A stretch of 64,000 nucleotides of DNA from Flagellimonas aquimarina (GCF_003149745.1 NZ_QGEG01000001.1:868001-932000); one strand, 5' to 3'; shown: positions 8,247-17,445, numbered from the stretch's first letter. The notes: a model not told the origin generated them from the letters alone. Translations and numbers: made by a program.

Positions 8247-9010
8247 TTTTTAAATTTTTCCAATGCCGCTTTCGTTGCTGATGATAATGCCAGTTTACCA
8301 GATTGTTCTGCTCGATCTAAAAGCAATTTGCTCCAATGTTCTGTGCCTTCCCATAGAACATGTTTCATCCTTGCTAAAGCCTCTGGATTGTATGAAGCAA
8401 GTTTTTGAGTGTGGAATTCCAACTCTTTATCCATCTCCGCAATGGAATCGAACACTTTGGAAAACAACCCTTTTTCCTTTGCCCAATATGCATTTTTCCA
8501 TTCTGTTGGAGATAAGGACAATTCTGCCAACCCCGCTTTTCCCATTTTTCTTTCTACAGCGGGCGCAATGACCAAAGGAGCAATGCCTATGGAAATTTCG
8601 GAAAGTTTTATGGAAGCTGCCTCCGTGGCATACACATAGTCGCAAGCAGATGCCAAACCAACGCCGCCACCTACTGCTTTTCCCTGCACCCGTCCAATAA
8701 TGGGTTTTGTGCACGTTCTCATGGCATTGATCACATTGGCAAAACCGCTAAAAAATGCTTTTCCTTCCTCCAAATTGGAAATGGCGACTAACTCATCAAA
8801 AGATGCCCCCGCACAGAAAGCACGTTCTCCTTCAGATTTTAAAATGATAATGGAAACTTCGCTTTGCCCTGAAAGCCTATGGAATTCTTTGGCAAGGCGC
8901 TCCAACAATTCTGAAACAAATGAATTACTAGCAGGATGTCCAAACTCGACTGTTGCTATTCTGTTTTCAATTTTTGTGTAAAGACTTCCGCTAGGTCTGT
9001 TTGTGGGCAT
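8243..9010 (-). CDS. Enoyl-CoA hydratase/isomerase family protein
   Basis: This 255-residue crotonase-fold protein has the oxyanion-hole segments FCAGASFDEL (near 66-75) and GKAVGGGVGLASACDY (near 110-125). Members hydrate or isomerise enoyl-CoA thioesters in fatty-acid, amino-acid or phenylacetate breakdown. In many hydratases the two catalytic glutamates follow the second block. Here that region reads SEISIGIAPL, so the exact reaction is uncertain; a methylglutaconyl-CoA hydratase-like role is one option. Its stop codon overlaps the presumed start of the pseudouridine synthase gene. Confidence 0.88.
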   Translation of the reverse strand: MPTNRPSGSLYTKIENRIATVEFGHPASNSFVSELLERLAKEFHRLSGQSEVSIIILKSEGERAFCAGASFDELVAISNLEEGKAFFSGFANVINAMRTCTKPIIGRVQGKAVGGGVGLASACDYVYATEAASIKLSEISIGIAPLVIAPAVERKMGKAGLAELSLSPTEWKNAYWAKEKGLFSKVFDSIAEMDKELEFHTQKLASYNPEALARMKHVLWEGTEHWSKLLLDRAEQSGKLALSSATKAALEKFKK

Positions 9011-9043
9011 TGTTTTAGATTCTTAGTTCTTTAGAATACTAAA

Positions 9044-10378
9044 TTAACTGTTTTGCACTAAGGGCTTAAATTTTCTTCGAAACTTCCAGACCAATGCCAA
9101 GCCTCTTATTAACATCCAAACAATGAATGCAATCCAAATTGCATAGAATCCCCACCCAAGATACTTGCCTAAATATAACGCAGGAATAAACCCTAGAAAT
9201 GTAGCGGTGAGCAAAACGTTTCTTAGGTATTTCATTTCTCCCAACCCTTTAAACAGCCCATCAAAAACAAATGCCAAAGTATTCATGGGTAACCCAAGGA
9301 TAACAATAAAGAAGATTCCATAAAAGGTTTCCAGAACAATGGATTCATTTGAAAAAATATGACCAATAGGTTTGTAAAAAATAAATCCGAAGGCCATTAA
9401 AATAAGGCTTATGAGCAAACCGTAAGTAATGATTTTCTTGGATAGCTTCCAGAGACCTTTGTAGTCTTTGGCGCCTAATAGTTTTCCTCCCATACTATTC
9501 CCAGCTGCGCCATACCCATCAATAAAAAAAGCGGCAAACAACCATAAGTTGATTGCTATTGTATGTGCGCCAATGTATCTATCGCCTAGAGCAGTTGCTT
9601 CACGAACGGCTATAATCAAAGCTGCATTTAGCGCCAGTGCCCTAACGAATAAATTCAAGCTCATTATAACCAGTCGCTTTATCTCTTTGTTCAAAGGAAA
9701 TACAAGTTTTAAGCTTATTTCAGTTTTCTTTAGGAGCAGTACAAAGACCAAAATGGCCATGACTGCTTGAGAGATTAGACTGGCCCATGCTGCACCTTCT
9801 AAATACATGGCGGGAATTAGACCATCTATACCATAGACAAAAATAAAATCCAAAATAATATTGAGTACAGCCCCAATTAGGGCAATAATCATTGGATAAT
9901 ACGTATTCTGCAAACCTCTAAAGATTCCAAAAACGGCAAAAGTGAAAAGAGTTAGTGGGAACCCCCATACTCTAATGGAATAATAGGATATACAGTATTG
10001 CAATATCTTACCTGTAGCTTCAAACAAGCTGAAAATCTCTTCTACAATGAAAATTGTTGAAAGTAATAGGAAGATGCTCAAGAGAATATTAAAAAAGATG
10101 GCTTGCGCAGGCAGGTTTTTAACTTCTTCTAACTTTCCTGCACCCAGATATTGTGAAATTATAGCAGAAATGGAACTTCTGGTTTGACCCAGTACCCAGA
10201 TAAGCATGGATAAGAAGGAACCTACAATTCCTGCAGCTGCCAATGACTCCAGTCCATCAACCGGAATATTGCCCACAATGGCAGTATCCGTAATAGAAAG
10301 AATAGGCTCTGCAATACCAGAGATGGTAGCAGGAACGGCGAGTTGGTTTATTGTTTTAAAATTGACTTCTGTTCTCAA
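9044..10378 (-). CDS. MATE family efflux transporter
   Basis: The 444-residue product has about 12 hydrophobic segments. Its N-terminus (NQLAVPATISGIAEPIL, then DTAIVG) is typical of the DinF-like branch of MATE multidrug/cation antiporters in the inner membrane. No ATG precedes this conserved N-terminus, so a TTG at 10376-10378 is taken as start. That codon lies nine bases after, and in the same frame as, the stop codon of the upstream GNAT gene, indicating tight co-translation. Confidence 0.9.
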   Translation of the reverse strand: MRTEVNFKTINQLAVPATISGIAEPILSITDTAIVGNIPVDGLESLAAAGIVGSFLSMLIWVLGQTRSSISAIISQYLGAGKLEEVKNLPAQAIFFNILLSIFLLLSTIFIVEEIFSLFEATGKILQYCISYYSIRVWGFPLTLFTFAVFGIFRGLQNTYYPMIIALIGAVLNIILDFIFVYGIDGLIPAMYLEGAAWASLISQAVMAILVFVLLLKKTEISLKLVFPLNKEIKRLVIMSLNLFVRALALNAALIIAVREATALGDRYIGAHTIAINLWLFAAFFIDGYGAAGNSMGGKLLGAKDYKGLWKLSKKIITYGLLISLILMAFGFIFYKPIGHIFSNESIVLETFYGIFFIVILGLPMNTLAFVFDGLFKGLGEMKYLRNVLLTATFLGFIPALYLGKYLGWGFYAIWIAFIVWMLIRGLALVWKFRRKFKPLVQNS

Positions 10379-10390
10379 AGTCAGCGCAAG

Positions 10391-10891
10391 TTACAGTACT
10401 AATTCATAACAATGAAAAGGATGTATACTTTGTTTTGGAAAGAATATGTCATCCAATTTTTGATAACCACGTTGTTCATAGAATCTTTGATTCCTTTTAT
10501 TTTGGGAAAAGGTGTCCAATCGTACTGATTTAAAACCATTTGATTTGGAGTAGGCTTCCGCGTAGTCCATTAGTTCTTGAGCAAATCCCTTGCCCTGATA
10601 ACTAGGATGAATCCCAAGACGATGTATGTAAGTACTGTTTCCGTTTGGCGTTAACCATTGGATGGGAACATACTCTTCATCCATAAGTGTAGAGATGACC
10701 ATATTGCCTATCACCTGTCCATTAATTTCCTTAACATACAGTTCATTTCTTTCAAAATCACTTAAAAAGGCGCTTTCTGATGGATAATGTTCGTTCCACT
10801 GAAAAATTCCATTATTGTTCATTTCAGCGGCACAGGCCTTGGTAATGTTCAGTATATCCTTTATTTCGGATATCTTTGCATGTCTTATCAT
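10391..10891 (-). CDS. GNAT family N-acetyltransferase
   Basis: The 166-residue protein shows the GNAT acetyl-CoA binding block (HRLGIHPSYQGKGFAQELM near 90-108, with the Q/R-x-x-G-x-G/A pattern). The C-terminal FYEQRGYQKL is also typical of the fold. The acceptor substrate is unknown. The MATE gene follows nine bases after its stop, so the pair forms an operon. It is divergent from the universal stress protein gene. Confidence 0.88.
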   Translation of the reverse strand: MIRHAKISEIKDILNITKACAAEMNNNGIFQWNEHYPSESAFLSDFERNELYVKEINGQVIGNMVISTLMDEEYVPIQWLTPNGNSTYIHRLGIHPSYQGKGFAQELMDYAEAYSKSNGFKSVRLDTFSQNKRNQRFYEQRGYQKLDDIFFPKQSIHPFHCYELVL

Positions 10892-10944
10892 GGATTCATT
10901 TCAATTAAATTGTAAATTTAAGGTATAATCATAACCACCATACA

Positions 10945-11739
10945 ATGAATAATATACTGGTACCCATAGGAACCTCTCCTAATTCATCCGACACGCTTCA
11001 ATACGCCATTGACTTTGCTGCAAATTTTGGAGCGCAAGTTTTTGTAATGGATGTATTTTCTGTCACTTCAGGAACAGGAAGCTTAGCCAATGTTAAAGAG
11101 AAAGTGGCAAAGAGCAGTAAGGAACACTTGAAGGAAATTATTGAAACAGTCAATACAAATGGTGTTGAAATTAAGATTGCCACATATAATGGGGACATCA
11201 TAGATGGCCTTAAAGAAATTGATAAAGAGCTAGGGATAGATTTGATGATCATTGCGCCACGTAGCAATGCAATAGAAGAAGAGCTTTACTTGGGAAATAC
11301 CACCGGTAGAATTGTGAAACAAACCAATATTGCCACTTTAATAGTGCCAAAAGGAACAGTATTTAAGCCTTTAAAGAACATTATGACCGCTTTTGGATCG
11401 GGAATTCTAAAAAGGAACCGAATTCTAAACCCACTAATTGCCATCAAGGACAAGTTTAGGTCTGGTATAACGCTTCTTTTGGTTAAAAGACCTGGGTATT
11501 CTGAAGAAGACCTGCAAGTAAATACAGCACTTTTGGACCTTAGCCAACAGCTAAGCATTACGGAACATGCAACCACCTACCTAGGCGTTTTAGAGCATTT
11601 TCAGAAACAACACCCAGATTTGCTGTGCGTATTTAGAAGAAAGCGCGGATTCTTCAAGAAACTATGGGAGAAAAACACAGTTCCCAAAGCTGAGTTTTTT
11701 GTTACAATACCGGTATTGGTGCTCAGCGTTAAAAAGTAA
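10945..11739 (+). CDS. Universal stress protein, tandem UspA-type
   Basis: The 264-residue length fits two tandem USP folds. The first domain is recognisable: NNILVPIGTSPNS at the start and ATLIVPKG at the end of the first 130 residues, with a GNTTGRIV segment in place of the full ATP-binding loop. The second half has diverged strongly and keeps only the general alternating pattern (ATYLGVLEHF). The protein is cytoplasmic and its role under stress is not defined. It is monocistronic between a divergent GNAT gene and tRNA-Ala. Confidence 0.85.
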   Translation: MNNILVPIGTSPNSSDTLQYAIDFAANFGAQVFVMDVFSVTSGTGSLANVKEKVAKSSKEHLKEIIETVNTNGVEIKIATYNGDIIDGLKEIDKELGIDLMIIAPRSNAIEEELYLGNTTGRIVKQTNIATLIVPKGTVFKPLKNIMTAFGSGILKRNRILNPLIAIKDKFRSGITLLLVKRPGYSEEDLQVNTALLDLSQQLSITEHATTYLGVLEHFQKQHPDLLCVFRRKRGFFKKLWEKNTVPKAEFFVTIPVLVLSVKK

Positions 11740-11797
11740 TAGGGGATACTTTTCAATTTTGAAACTTTACTAAAAAGTCTTTCCTTTGCGCACGCTT

Positions 11798-11871
11798 GGG
11801 GGATTAGCTCAGTTGGCTAGAGCGCTTGCCTGGCAGGCAAGAGGTCACCGGTTCGAATCCGGTATTCTCCA
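11798..11871 (+). tRNA. tRNA-Ala (anticodon GGC)
   Basis: A complete cloverleaf can be folded. The acceptor stem is GGGGGAT (11798-11804) with ATTCTCC (11864-11870), including two G-T wobbles. The D stem is GCTC/GAGC, the anticodon stem is CTTGC/GCAAG with loop CTGGCAG, and the T arm carries GGTTCGAATCC. The anticodon at 11832-11834 is GGC, which reads GCC/GCU alanine codons. The 3' CCA is not encoded; the discriminator A at 11871 is followed by CT. Confidence 0.96.
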
Positions 11872-11884
11872 CTAAGTAAATAAG

Positions 11885-11910
11885 AGCCTTCACGGATGTG
11901 GGGGCTTTTT
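11885..11910 (+). terminator. Rho-independent terminator after tRNA-Ala
   Basis: AGCCTTCAC and GTGGGGGCT form a nine-pair stem with two G-T wobbles around a GGAT loop, followed by a T run. It lies 13 bases after the tRNA and terminates that transcript. Confidence 0.8.
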
Positions 11911-12060
11911 CAGTTTAGAAGAATGTACAGTTTGCGCATACTTTTTTAGAATTTAGTTGACTCCCTATAAAGCTTAACACGGGTACACCTATATGCAACG
12001 CAAGGAATTCAAAGGATCTTCTTTAGAGTGATAATGTAAATTATAATTACTTTTAAGTCT

Positions 12061-13215
12061 ATGGAGCCTGCCTTGAGAATAGATTTCATTGCCCTAGTCA
12101 TTATCATTGGGGTATTTCTAGGTGTTTTCATCTCCTTTTTTATCATTAAAAAATCCTTTAAAAAAAACTTGCCCAATCTTTTTATGGGGTTGTTCATTCT
12201 CGCTATTTCTTTGACGATGTTTGAGGGGTGGTTGAATTATACAGGCTATATTTTTAGGTTCTTATGGTTGTCCAATTTTGCAGAGCCCCTTAATTTCCTA
12301 ATGGCCGGACTTCTCTATTTATTCATAGATACACAACTGGGAGGGCATAGAAAAAAACAGTATTGGTTACATTTTATCCCTTCAATACTCTGGCTTGGCA
12401 TTTGTATGTTTTATTTCTTACAACCGCCCGAAGTCAAATACAATGATAGCCTTCAGGTAATGAATTTGGATTATCCCCGATTGGTCGAAAACCAGACGTT
12501 CTCAGATGACCCCTTGGGCGTTCGTAACAATACCAACCTACTAACGGGTATCTACTTTATTATCTATATTGTTCTAGGTTCAAGAAAGCTTTTGCTCAAA
12601 GTCAAGTCATTGGGAGAATCCATTTTTACAACAACGAATACCACTCTTAAATCTATTCGCAACATCTCGATGCATATTATAGCAGTGACAATCATTTTTA
12701 TTATTGTAAAAAATGTTTTTCATGACGATGTAGGCGATCATTTTATCTACCTATATGTGTCTTTTATGATATTTATGACCGCTATGCAGATCATGAACCA
12801 ATCTGCCTATTATGACACTGTCTCTACCTTTTTGGAAGTTCCAACATTAAAGTATCAAAAATCTTCTTTAAACGAGTCAGAGAAAAACAGGATTCTTGAG
12901 GGCATCACTTCCCAAATGGAAAACGAGAAATATTTTATAAGCAGTACGGCTTCGTTATCGGGGCTGGCAAAAGCGATACATGAATCGCCCCATCATGTTT
13001 CACAGGTTATCAATGAAACATTGGGATACTCTTTCTTTGAACTTTTGGCGACTTATCGCGTAAAAGAGGCCAGAGCCATTTTAAAAACCGAGCTAGGCAA
13101 AAAATTAACCATTGAAGAGGTTGCAGAAAGGGTTGGTTATAACTCAAAATCTGCCTTTAATACCGCATTTAAGAAATTAACATCACAAACACCTTCTTCT
13201 TTCAGAGATTCATAA
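12061..13215 (+). CDS. AraC-type regulator with membrane-spanning N-terminal domain
   Basis: The 384-residue product has about seven hydrophobic helices in residues 8-255, then a cytoplasmic AraC/XylS DNA-binding domain (about 280-384). The two helix-turn-helix units are seen in LSGLAKAIHESPHHVSQVIN and TIEEVAERVGYNSKSAFNTAFKKLT. This architecture is common in Bacteroidota and is thought to sense signals through the membrane domain; the ligand is unknown. It immediately precedes an acyltransferase gene on the same strand, a plausible target. Confidence 0.9.
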   Translation: MEPALRIDFIALVIIIGVFLGVFISFFIIKKSFKKNLPNLFMGLFILAISLTMFEGWLNYTGYIFRFLWLSNFAEPLNFLMAGLLYLFIDTQLGGHRKKQYWLHFIPSILWLGICMFYFLQPPEVKYNDSLQVMNLDYPRLVENQTFSDDPLGVRNNTNLLTGIYFIIYIVLGSRKLLLKVKSLGESIFTTTNTTLKSIRNISMHIIAVTIIFIIVKNVFHDDVGDHFIYLYVSFMIFMTAMQIMNQSAYYDTVSTFLEVPTLKYQKSSLNESEKNRILEGITSQMENEKYFISSTASLSGLAKAIHESPHHVSQVINETLGYSFFELLATYRVKEARAILKTELGKKLTIEEVAERVGYNSKSAFNTAFKKLTSQTPSSFRDS

Positions 13216-13338
13216 CTTTCTGATTATCAATATTTTTAAGTACTTCCCGATAAGGTAGAACACCGTACCTATAGGCGAAGTCTTTGCAATGGATGACCTG
13301 TGGGTAGCTTTGTTTCATAATCAAAAAACAATCGCATT

Positions 13339-14529
13339 ATGGAAACGCAAAACACACCTCAAAAAACAAGAAAATACTTTATTGATTGGCTAAGAATAGG
13401 ACTCATCATGAGCGTTTTCTTTTTTCATGTAGGCATGATTTTCAGACCTGAAGAATGGCACGTTAACAGTACCGAATCCTTTCCCTTTTTAGACCCTATC
13501 ATGTGGTGGTTGCACTTATGGAGAATGCCCTTGTTATTTTTAGTATCGGGAGTTGGCACTTTTTACGCCATTGGGCACCGAACCAGTTGGCAATATGTAA
13601 AGGAACGGTTTAGAAGGTTGTACATCCCTTTTACGGTTGGGTTCTTTACGTTGGTTCCTTTAATGGTTTATGTAGAGCGAATAGATTTATATGATTCATT
13701 ATGGGATTTTATTCCCCATACCTTTGACGGAGGACCCTACCCGGTGGGAAACATCTCATGGCATCACCTGTGGTTTATCCTCTATTTGTTTATTATTTCT
13801 TTATTGATCGCACCATTTTTAAACTACGCAAAAAGCGGACATTACAATATGGTGAGGGGAAAAGTGATAGGTCTGGTCACAAAAAAAATGGGCTTGAACT
13901 GGTTGTTTCCGATCATCATTCTATCACAGGTCCTTTTAAGGCAGTATTTTCCTAAAAGCACCCACGCACTATATAATGATTGGGCTTATTTTACCTACTA
14001 TTTACTTTTCTTTTTAAGTGGTTTTATGCTATTTACAAGTGGTAAAGTAATCTCTGCCCTTACCAATGACAGGAGATTGTATTTGTTTCAAACACTTATA
14101 TTTACTGTAATACTCTTTTCACTGCCAGTCCTTTTTAGTGAACCTTCCATGGTTCAAGATTATTCACGGGGAATTACGGAAATGGTCATTTCATTATCCT
14201 GCGGATTAACGGCTATAGGCTATTTCAAGAAATATTTCAACAAAGACCATAAATACAGAAAAGTCCTCAACGAAGCTATTTACCCCTTCTATTTGTTGCA
14301 TCAACCCGCTTTGATCTTTGTTGGCTACATGGTCTTACAATTGGATGTTTCTTATGGGATGCAAGCTGTCTTGATAACCCTACTATCATTGCTCTCCATC
14401 TACCTCACTTATTGGTTTGTCATTCGAAAGGTCAATATTCTAAGGGTTGCGTTTGGGATGAAAAGAAAGTCAAAATCCAAAATTTCCGTAGCACATAAAA
14501 CTGAACAAACACCGGTGTTTAACAAATAA
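13339..14529 (+). CDS. Acyltransferase family 3 membrane protein
   Basis: The 396-residue protein has about ten hydrophobic segments. Its N-terminus (FIDWLRIGLIMSVFFFH, then MPLLFLVSG) is characteristic of the Acyltransferase_3 family (OafA/MdoC-like). These inner-membrane enzymes transfer acyl groups to surface sugars or other periplasmic acceptors. The family's catalytic histidine corresponds to the FFFH histidine near residue 31. The acceptor is unknown. It lies 123 bases after the AraC-type regulator. Confidence 0.88.
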   Translation: METQNTPQKTRKYFIDWLRIGLIMSVFFFHVGMIFRPEEWHVNSTESFPFLDPIMWWLHLWRMPLLFLVSGVGTFYAIGHRTSWQYVKERFRRLYIPFTVGFFTLVPLMVYVERIDLYDSLWDFIPHTFDGGPYPVGNISWHHLWFILYLFIISLLIAPFLNYAKSGHYNMVRGKVIGLVTKKMGLNWLFPIIILSQVLLRQYFPKSTHALYNDWAYFTYYLLFFLSGFMLFTSGKVISALTNDRRLYLFQTLIFTVILFSLPVLFSEPSMVQDYSRGITEMVISLSCGLTAIGYFKKYFNKDHKYRKVLNEAIYPFYLLHQPALIFVGYMVLQLDVSYGMQAVLITLLSLLSIYLTYWFVIRKVNILRVAFGMKRKSKSKISVAHKTEQTPVFNK

Positions 14530-14552
14530 AATAACCGTAAAACCCATTGATC

Positions 14553-15257
14553 ATGACCTTGTTTCGAAAAATACGTAAAGACTTTGTTATAAAAGGACAA
14601 CTTAAAAAGTACTTCATGTACGCAATTGGAGAAATTCTTTTGGTCATGATGGGTATCAGTTTGGCCTTCCAATTAGACAATTGGAATGACAATAGAATTA
14701 AGCAAAACATTGAGATGAGATATTATGAAAATATAGAAAGTCAAATCACAGATGATAAGGATTTAATTGAGGAGCAAAGGAATCTAAACAATGGCTATTT
14801 AGAACAATTTAAGTATGCAAACAGAATTCTTGAGACAAATGACCGAGATAAGATAGATACTTTAGGAGTTATCATCCGAAATTTAACCCAATACACCGAT
14901 TTTGATCGACAAGGCAATATTTATGAAACGCTGGTCAACAGTGGTGAAATAAAAATTCTACGCAATCATGAAATTGTAAAAGGCATAAGGGAATTGGAAG
15001 AAAAATATATTTATGTCAACAGAATGGAGAACATACATTATGATGCAATGATGTCACACGTGGTAATGTCCATAAGTCCGTTAATCAAGTTTTCCACAAG
15101 TGAAATTCAAAAACCAGAGGTAGTCTTCGAGTATGAATTTCAAAATCTTTTGCTATCGCTCATACAGGTCATGACAGAAAAGGATGAAGTTTATAATGAA
15201 GCATTACACGAGATTGAGGGGATTACTGAATTAATTAAAATAGAGTTAAAACATTAG
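14553..15257 (+). CDS. DUF6090 family protein
   Basis: The N-terminal pattern (LFRKIRKDF, then KYFMYAIGEILLVMMGISLAFQ and LDNWND) is the signature of DUF6090 proteins, which are widespread in Flavobacteriia. It has one membrane helix (about 27-46) and a soluble alpha-helical C-terminal part. The function is unknown. I use the ATG at 14553 rather than a TTG six bases earlier, because family members begin close to the FRKIR motif. It lies 23 bases after the acyltransferase gene and is probably co-transcribed. Confidence 0.85.
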   Translation: MTLFRKIRKDFVIKGQLKKYFMYAIGEILLVMMGISLAFQLDNWNDNRIKQNIEMRYYENIESQITDDKDLIEEQRNLNNGYLEQFKYANRILETNDRDKIDTLGVIIRNLTQYTDFDRQGNIYETLVNSGEIKILRNHEIVKGIRELEEKYIYVNRMENIHYDAMMSHVVMSISPLIKFSTSEIQKPEVVFEYEFQNLLLSLIQVMTEKDEVYNEALHEIEGITELIKIELKH

Positions 15258-15480
15258 AAAGAAAGAGAAAGTGGAATAGACTCTGCACACCATGCTCTCC
15301 AAGAATACCATTTTAATAAACTCCTTTTTATTAGCTAAAAGTATCCCAATATGCGTGCACATAAACTAAAAAACGCTTCTAATAGCAATTCATTTATGAC
15401 AAATATTTTAGGAATAACATCAATTAAAAACTAGTAAGATGAGATCAATTGAATGCAAATCAAAAAATAAAGATGAACCA

Positions 15481-15864
15481 ATGAGTAAACTGGTAAGAAA
15501 CGCAATGCTAGTGATTGTATTATTTACAGAACTAAGCTGTTCCAACGACGACCTTCCCGCTACGGCTGATAGTGCCTATTTGAATTACGAAACAAAAACT
15601 GAATTGGAGCTTTTTTCATTTGCACGCAAAACTAGTTTTAGATTATGCTTGGTATTATCTGATACAGATTGGTTCATTTCGGTACTTCTCCAACCTTTAC
15701 AGAAGGTTTTTTTGAAAAAGTATCGCATCCAATAGGTGCTTTAACTTCAATATTGGATTAAAGAACTTAAGTCCCACAAAAGGTCAATCAACGAGAATAC
15801 TATAAGAGACCAAGAATGGGACTCTATCAGAATATCCTTTTCCATTTTAAAAACGGTGTCATAA
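15481..15864 (+). pseudogene. Decayed small lipoprotein gene
   Basis: A start at 15481 gives a lipoprotein signal peptide (MSKLVRNAMLVIVLF, lipobox ending in Cys20, then SNDD). An in-frame ATG at 15439 also exists. After about residue 45 the reading becomes protein-like only by changing frame: LVLDYAWYYL, then HFGTSPTFTEGFFEKVSHPIG, then WIKELKSHKRSINENT. The last frame ends at TAA 15862-15864. This pattern suggests several frameshifts in a former lipoprotein gene. An alternative is a genuine 84-residue lipoprotein ending at 15735. Identity of the ancestral protein is unknown. Confidence 0.4.
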
Positions 15865-16266
15865 AATGGCCCTATTAATAGACTATAAAGAAATATTAAT
15901 AAACTACATATTCATCCAATTGTAGCTTTTGGTTTATCATCTATAGCCTATGTTGTAAAACATTGAATATCAGTATTTAACATATAATTGGGCAATATTG
16001 TCCAAATTACAGTTAACTTTGTCAAGTTAAAATTCGGAAAGCTCCGATTAATCTTGTCTTCCCAGATTCAATATTCTTTTCCAGCTCTCTTCATTTTTTA
16101 AAGCAATAGTGCAAAAAACAATTTTAAGCTAAACATAGGTATAGTGACTGTGGTTGGGACACAGTTTGCACAATTAGATTTTTTTTGTGTACCTCATGCT
16201 TTTTATGCTTATCCATGATTCTTAAAGCCTTAGGCTAGGAGGATTCAAAACAAAAACATTAGTAGT
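15865..16266. other. Intergenic stretch with one palindrome
   Basis: No credible gene or terminator was found. The notable element is an 18-base near-perfect palindrome at 15988-16005 (TTGGGCAATATTGTCCAA, one mismatched pair), which could be a regulator binding site. The rest is AT-rich sequence leading into the desaturase gene. Confidence 0.4.
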
Positions 16267-16329
16267 ATCAAAAATCCAAGATTCTCAGAAAGAACAAACA
16301 CTGATTTCTCAAAGACATTAAGAAAGAGG

Positions 16330-17346
16330 GTGAACAATTATTTCAAAACAAACAACATCAGTAAGCATGCCAACAAGAGCATGATCACAAAGACCATTCT
16401 GATGCTAGCAGTGTTCTTTGTGCCCCTTATTCTGATAAATATTGGCGCTGTTGGGGGGCCATGGCTGCTTTTTGCCTTATATATAACTAGTGGAATTGGG
16501 ATGGCCGGAATTGGCATGGGTATTATGCACGATGCCAATCATGGTTCGTACTCCAAAAATCAAAAAGTAAATAAATACCTGGGCTACACCATGAACCTAA
16601 TAGGTGCAAACGCAACGGTATGGAAAATCCAACATAATGTACTGCACCATACCTATACAAATATTGAAGGCGCAGATGATGATATAAACGCACCATTTTT
16701 CCTTCGTTTTTCTCCACACGCAAAAAAAAATGGACTCCATAGGTTTCAATATTTGTATATATGGTTCTTTTATGGCATGTCCACAGTCTCATGGGTAACG
16801 ACCAAAGACTTCATTAGATTGGGCCGCTATAGAAAAATAGGGTTCTTAAATAAAAAGAATGAGTTCAGAAATGAACTTATAAAAATCATTGGCTGGAAGC
16901 TATTATATTATTCCTATGCTTTGATCATACCTTTGTTCATAGTGCCATTGCCCCCATGGATAATTATCTTGGCCTTCCTTAGCATGCACTTTGTTACAGG
17001 ACTTCTGATAAGTATTATATTCCAGGTGGCACATATTATGCCCAGTACGGAATTTCCACTACCTGATGAAGAAGGAGTAATCGAAGGAGATTGGTTTGCA
17101 CATCAATTGGCCACTACTACCAATTTTGCACCCAAAAGCAGATTGTTTTCCTGGTTGATAGGGGGGTTAAACTATCAAATAGAACATCACCTGCTGCCCA
17201 ATATCTGTCATGTACACTATAAAAAAATATCAGGCATCGTTGCTGATACTGCCCTGGAATATGGAATACCCTATAACACAAAAAGAACATTTGCCGGTGC
17301 CATTATGGACCATATTGGTGTTTTACGCAAGTTGGGGAAAATGTAG
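16330..17346 (+). CDS. Fatty acid desaturase (acyl-CoA/acyl-lipid type)
   Basis: The three histidine boxes of membrane di-iron desaturases are present: HDANH (His67-His71), HNVLHH (His102-His107) and QIEHH near residues 292-296. The protein has four or more membrane helices and no cytochrome b5 domain; the QIEHH box resembles front-end (delta-6-like) desaturases. The only usable start is GTG at 16330. Family-like sequence continues upstream in frame (NPRFSERTNTDFSKTLRKR) back to about 16267, but without any ATG, GTG or TTG, so the true start may be ATC or ATT or may have been lost. It lies beside a cold-shock gene, suggesting a role in membrane fluidity. Confidence 0.88.
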   Translation: MNNYFKTNNISKHANKSMITKTILMLAVFFVPLILINIGAVGGPWLLFALYITSGIGMAGIGMGIMHDANHGSYSKNQKVNKYLGYTMNLIGANATVWKIQHNVLHHTYTNIEGADDDINAPFFLRFSPHAKKNGLHRFQYLYIWFFYGMSTVSWVTTKDFIRLGRYRKIGFLNKKNEFRNELIKIIGWKLLYYSYALIIPLFIVPLPPWIIILAFLSMHFVTGLLISIIFQVAHIMPSTEFPLPDEEGVIEGDWFAHQLATTTNFAPKSRLFSWLIGGLNYQIEHHLLPNICHVHYKKISGIVADTALEYGIPYNTKRTFAGAIMDHIGVLRKLGKM

Positions 17347-17445
17347 TCCGTTTCCACAAAATAAGGACGCAATATTTAACACAAGAAAACAATGAATATT
17401 ATAAAACAAACATTGAATAGATTAGTAAACAATAAATATAAAGTA

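Noticed and set aside
8427..8714. 95-residue minus-strand ORF inside the enoyl-CoA hydratase gene
   Set aside because: Out-of-frame shadow of a well-supported gene with no domain.
17392..17445. 82-residue form of the cold-shock protein
   Set aside because: The extra 18 residues do not belong to the cold-shock domain; the ATG at 17446 gives the standard 64 residues.
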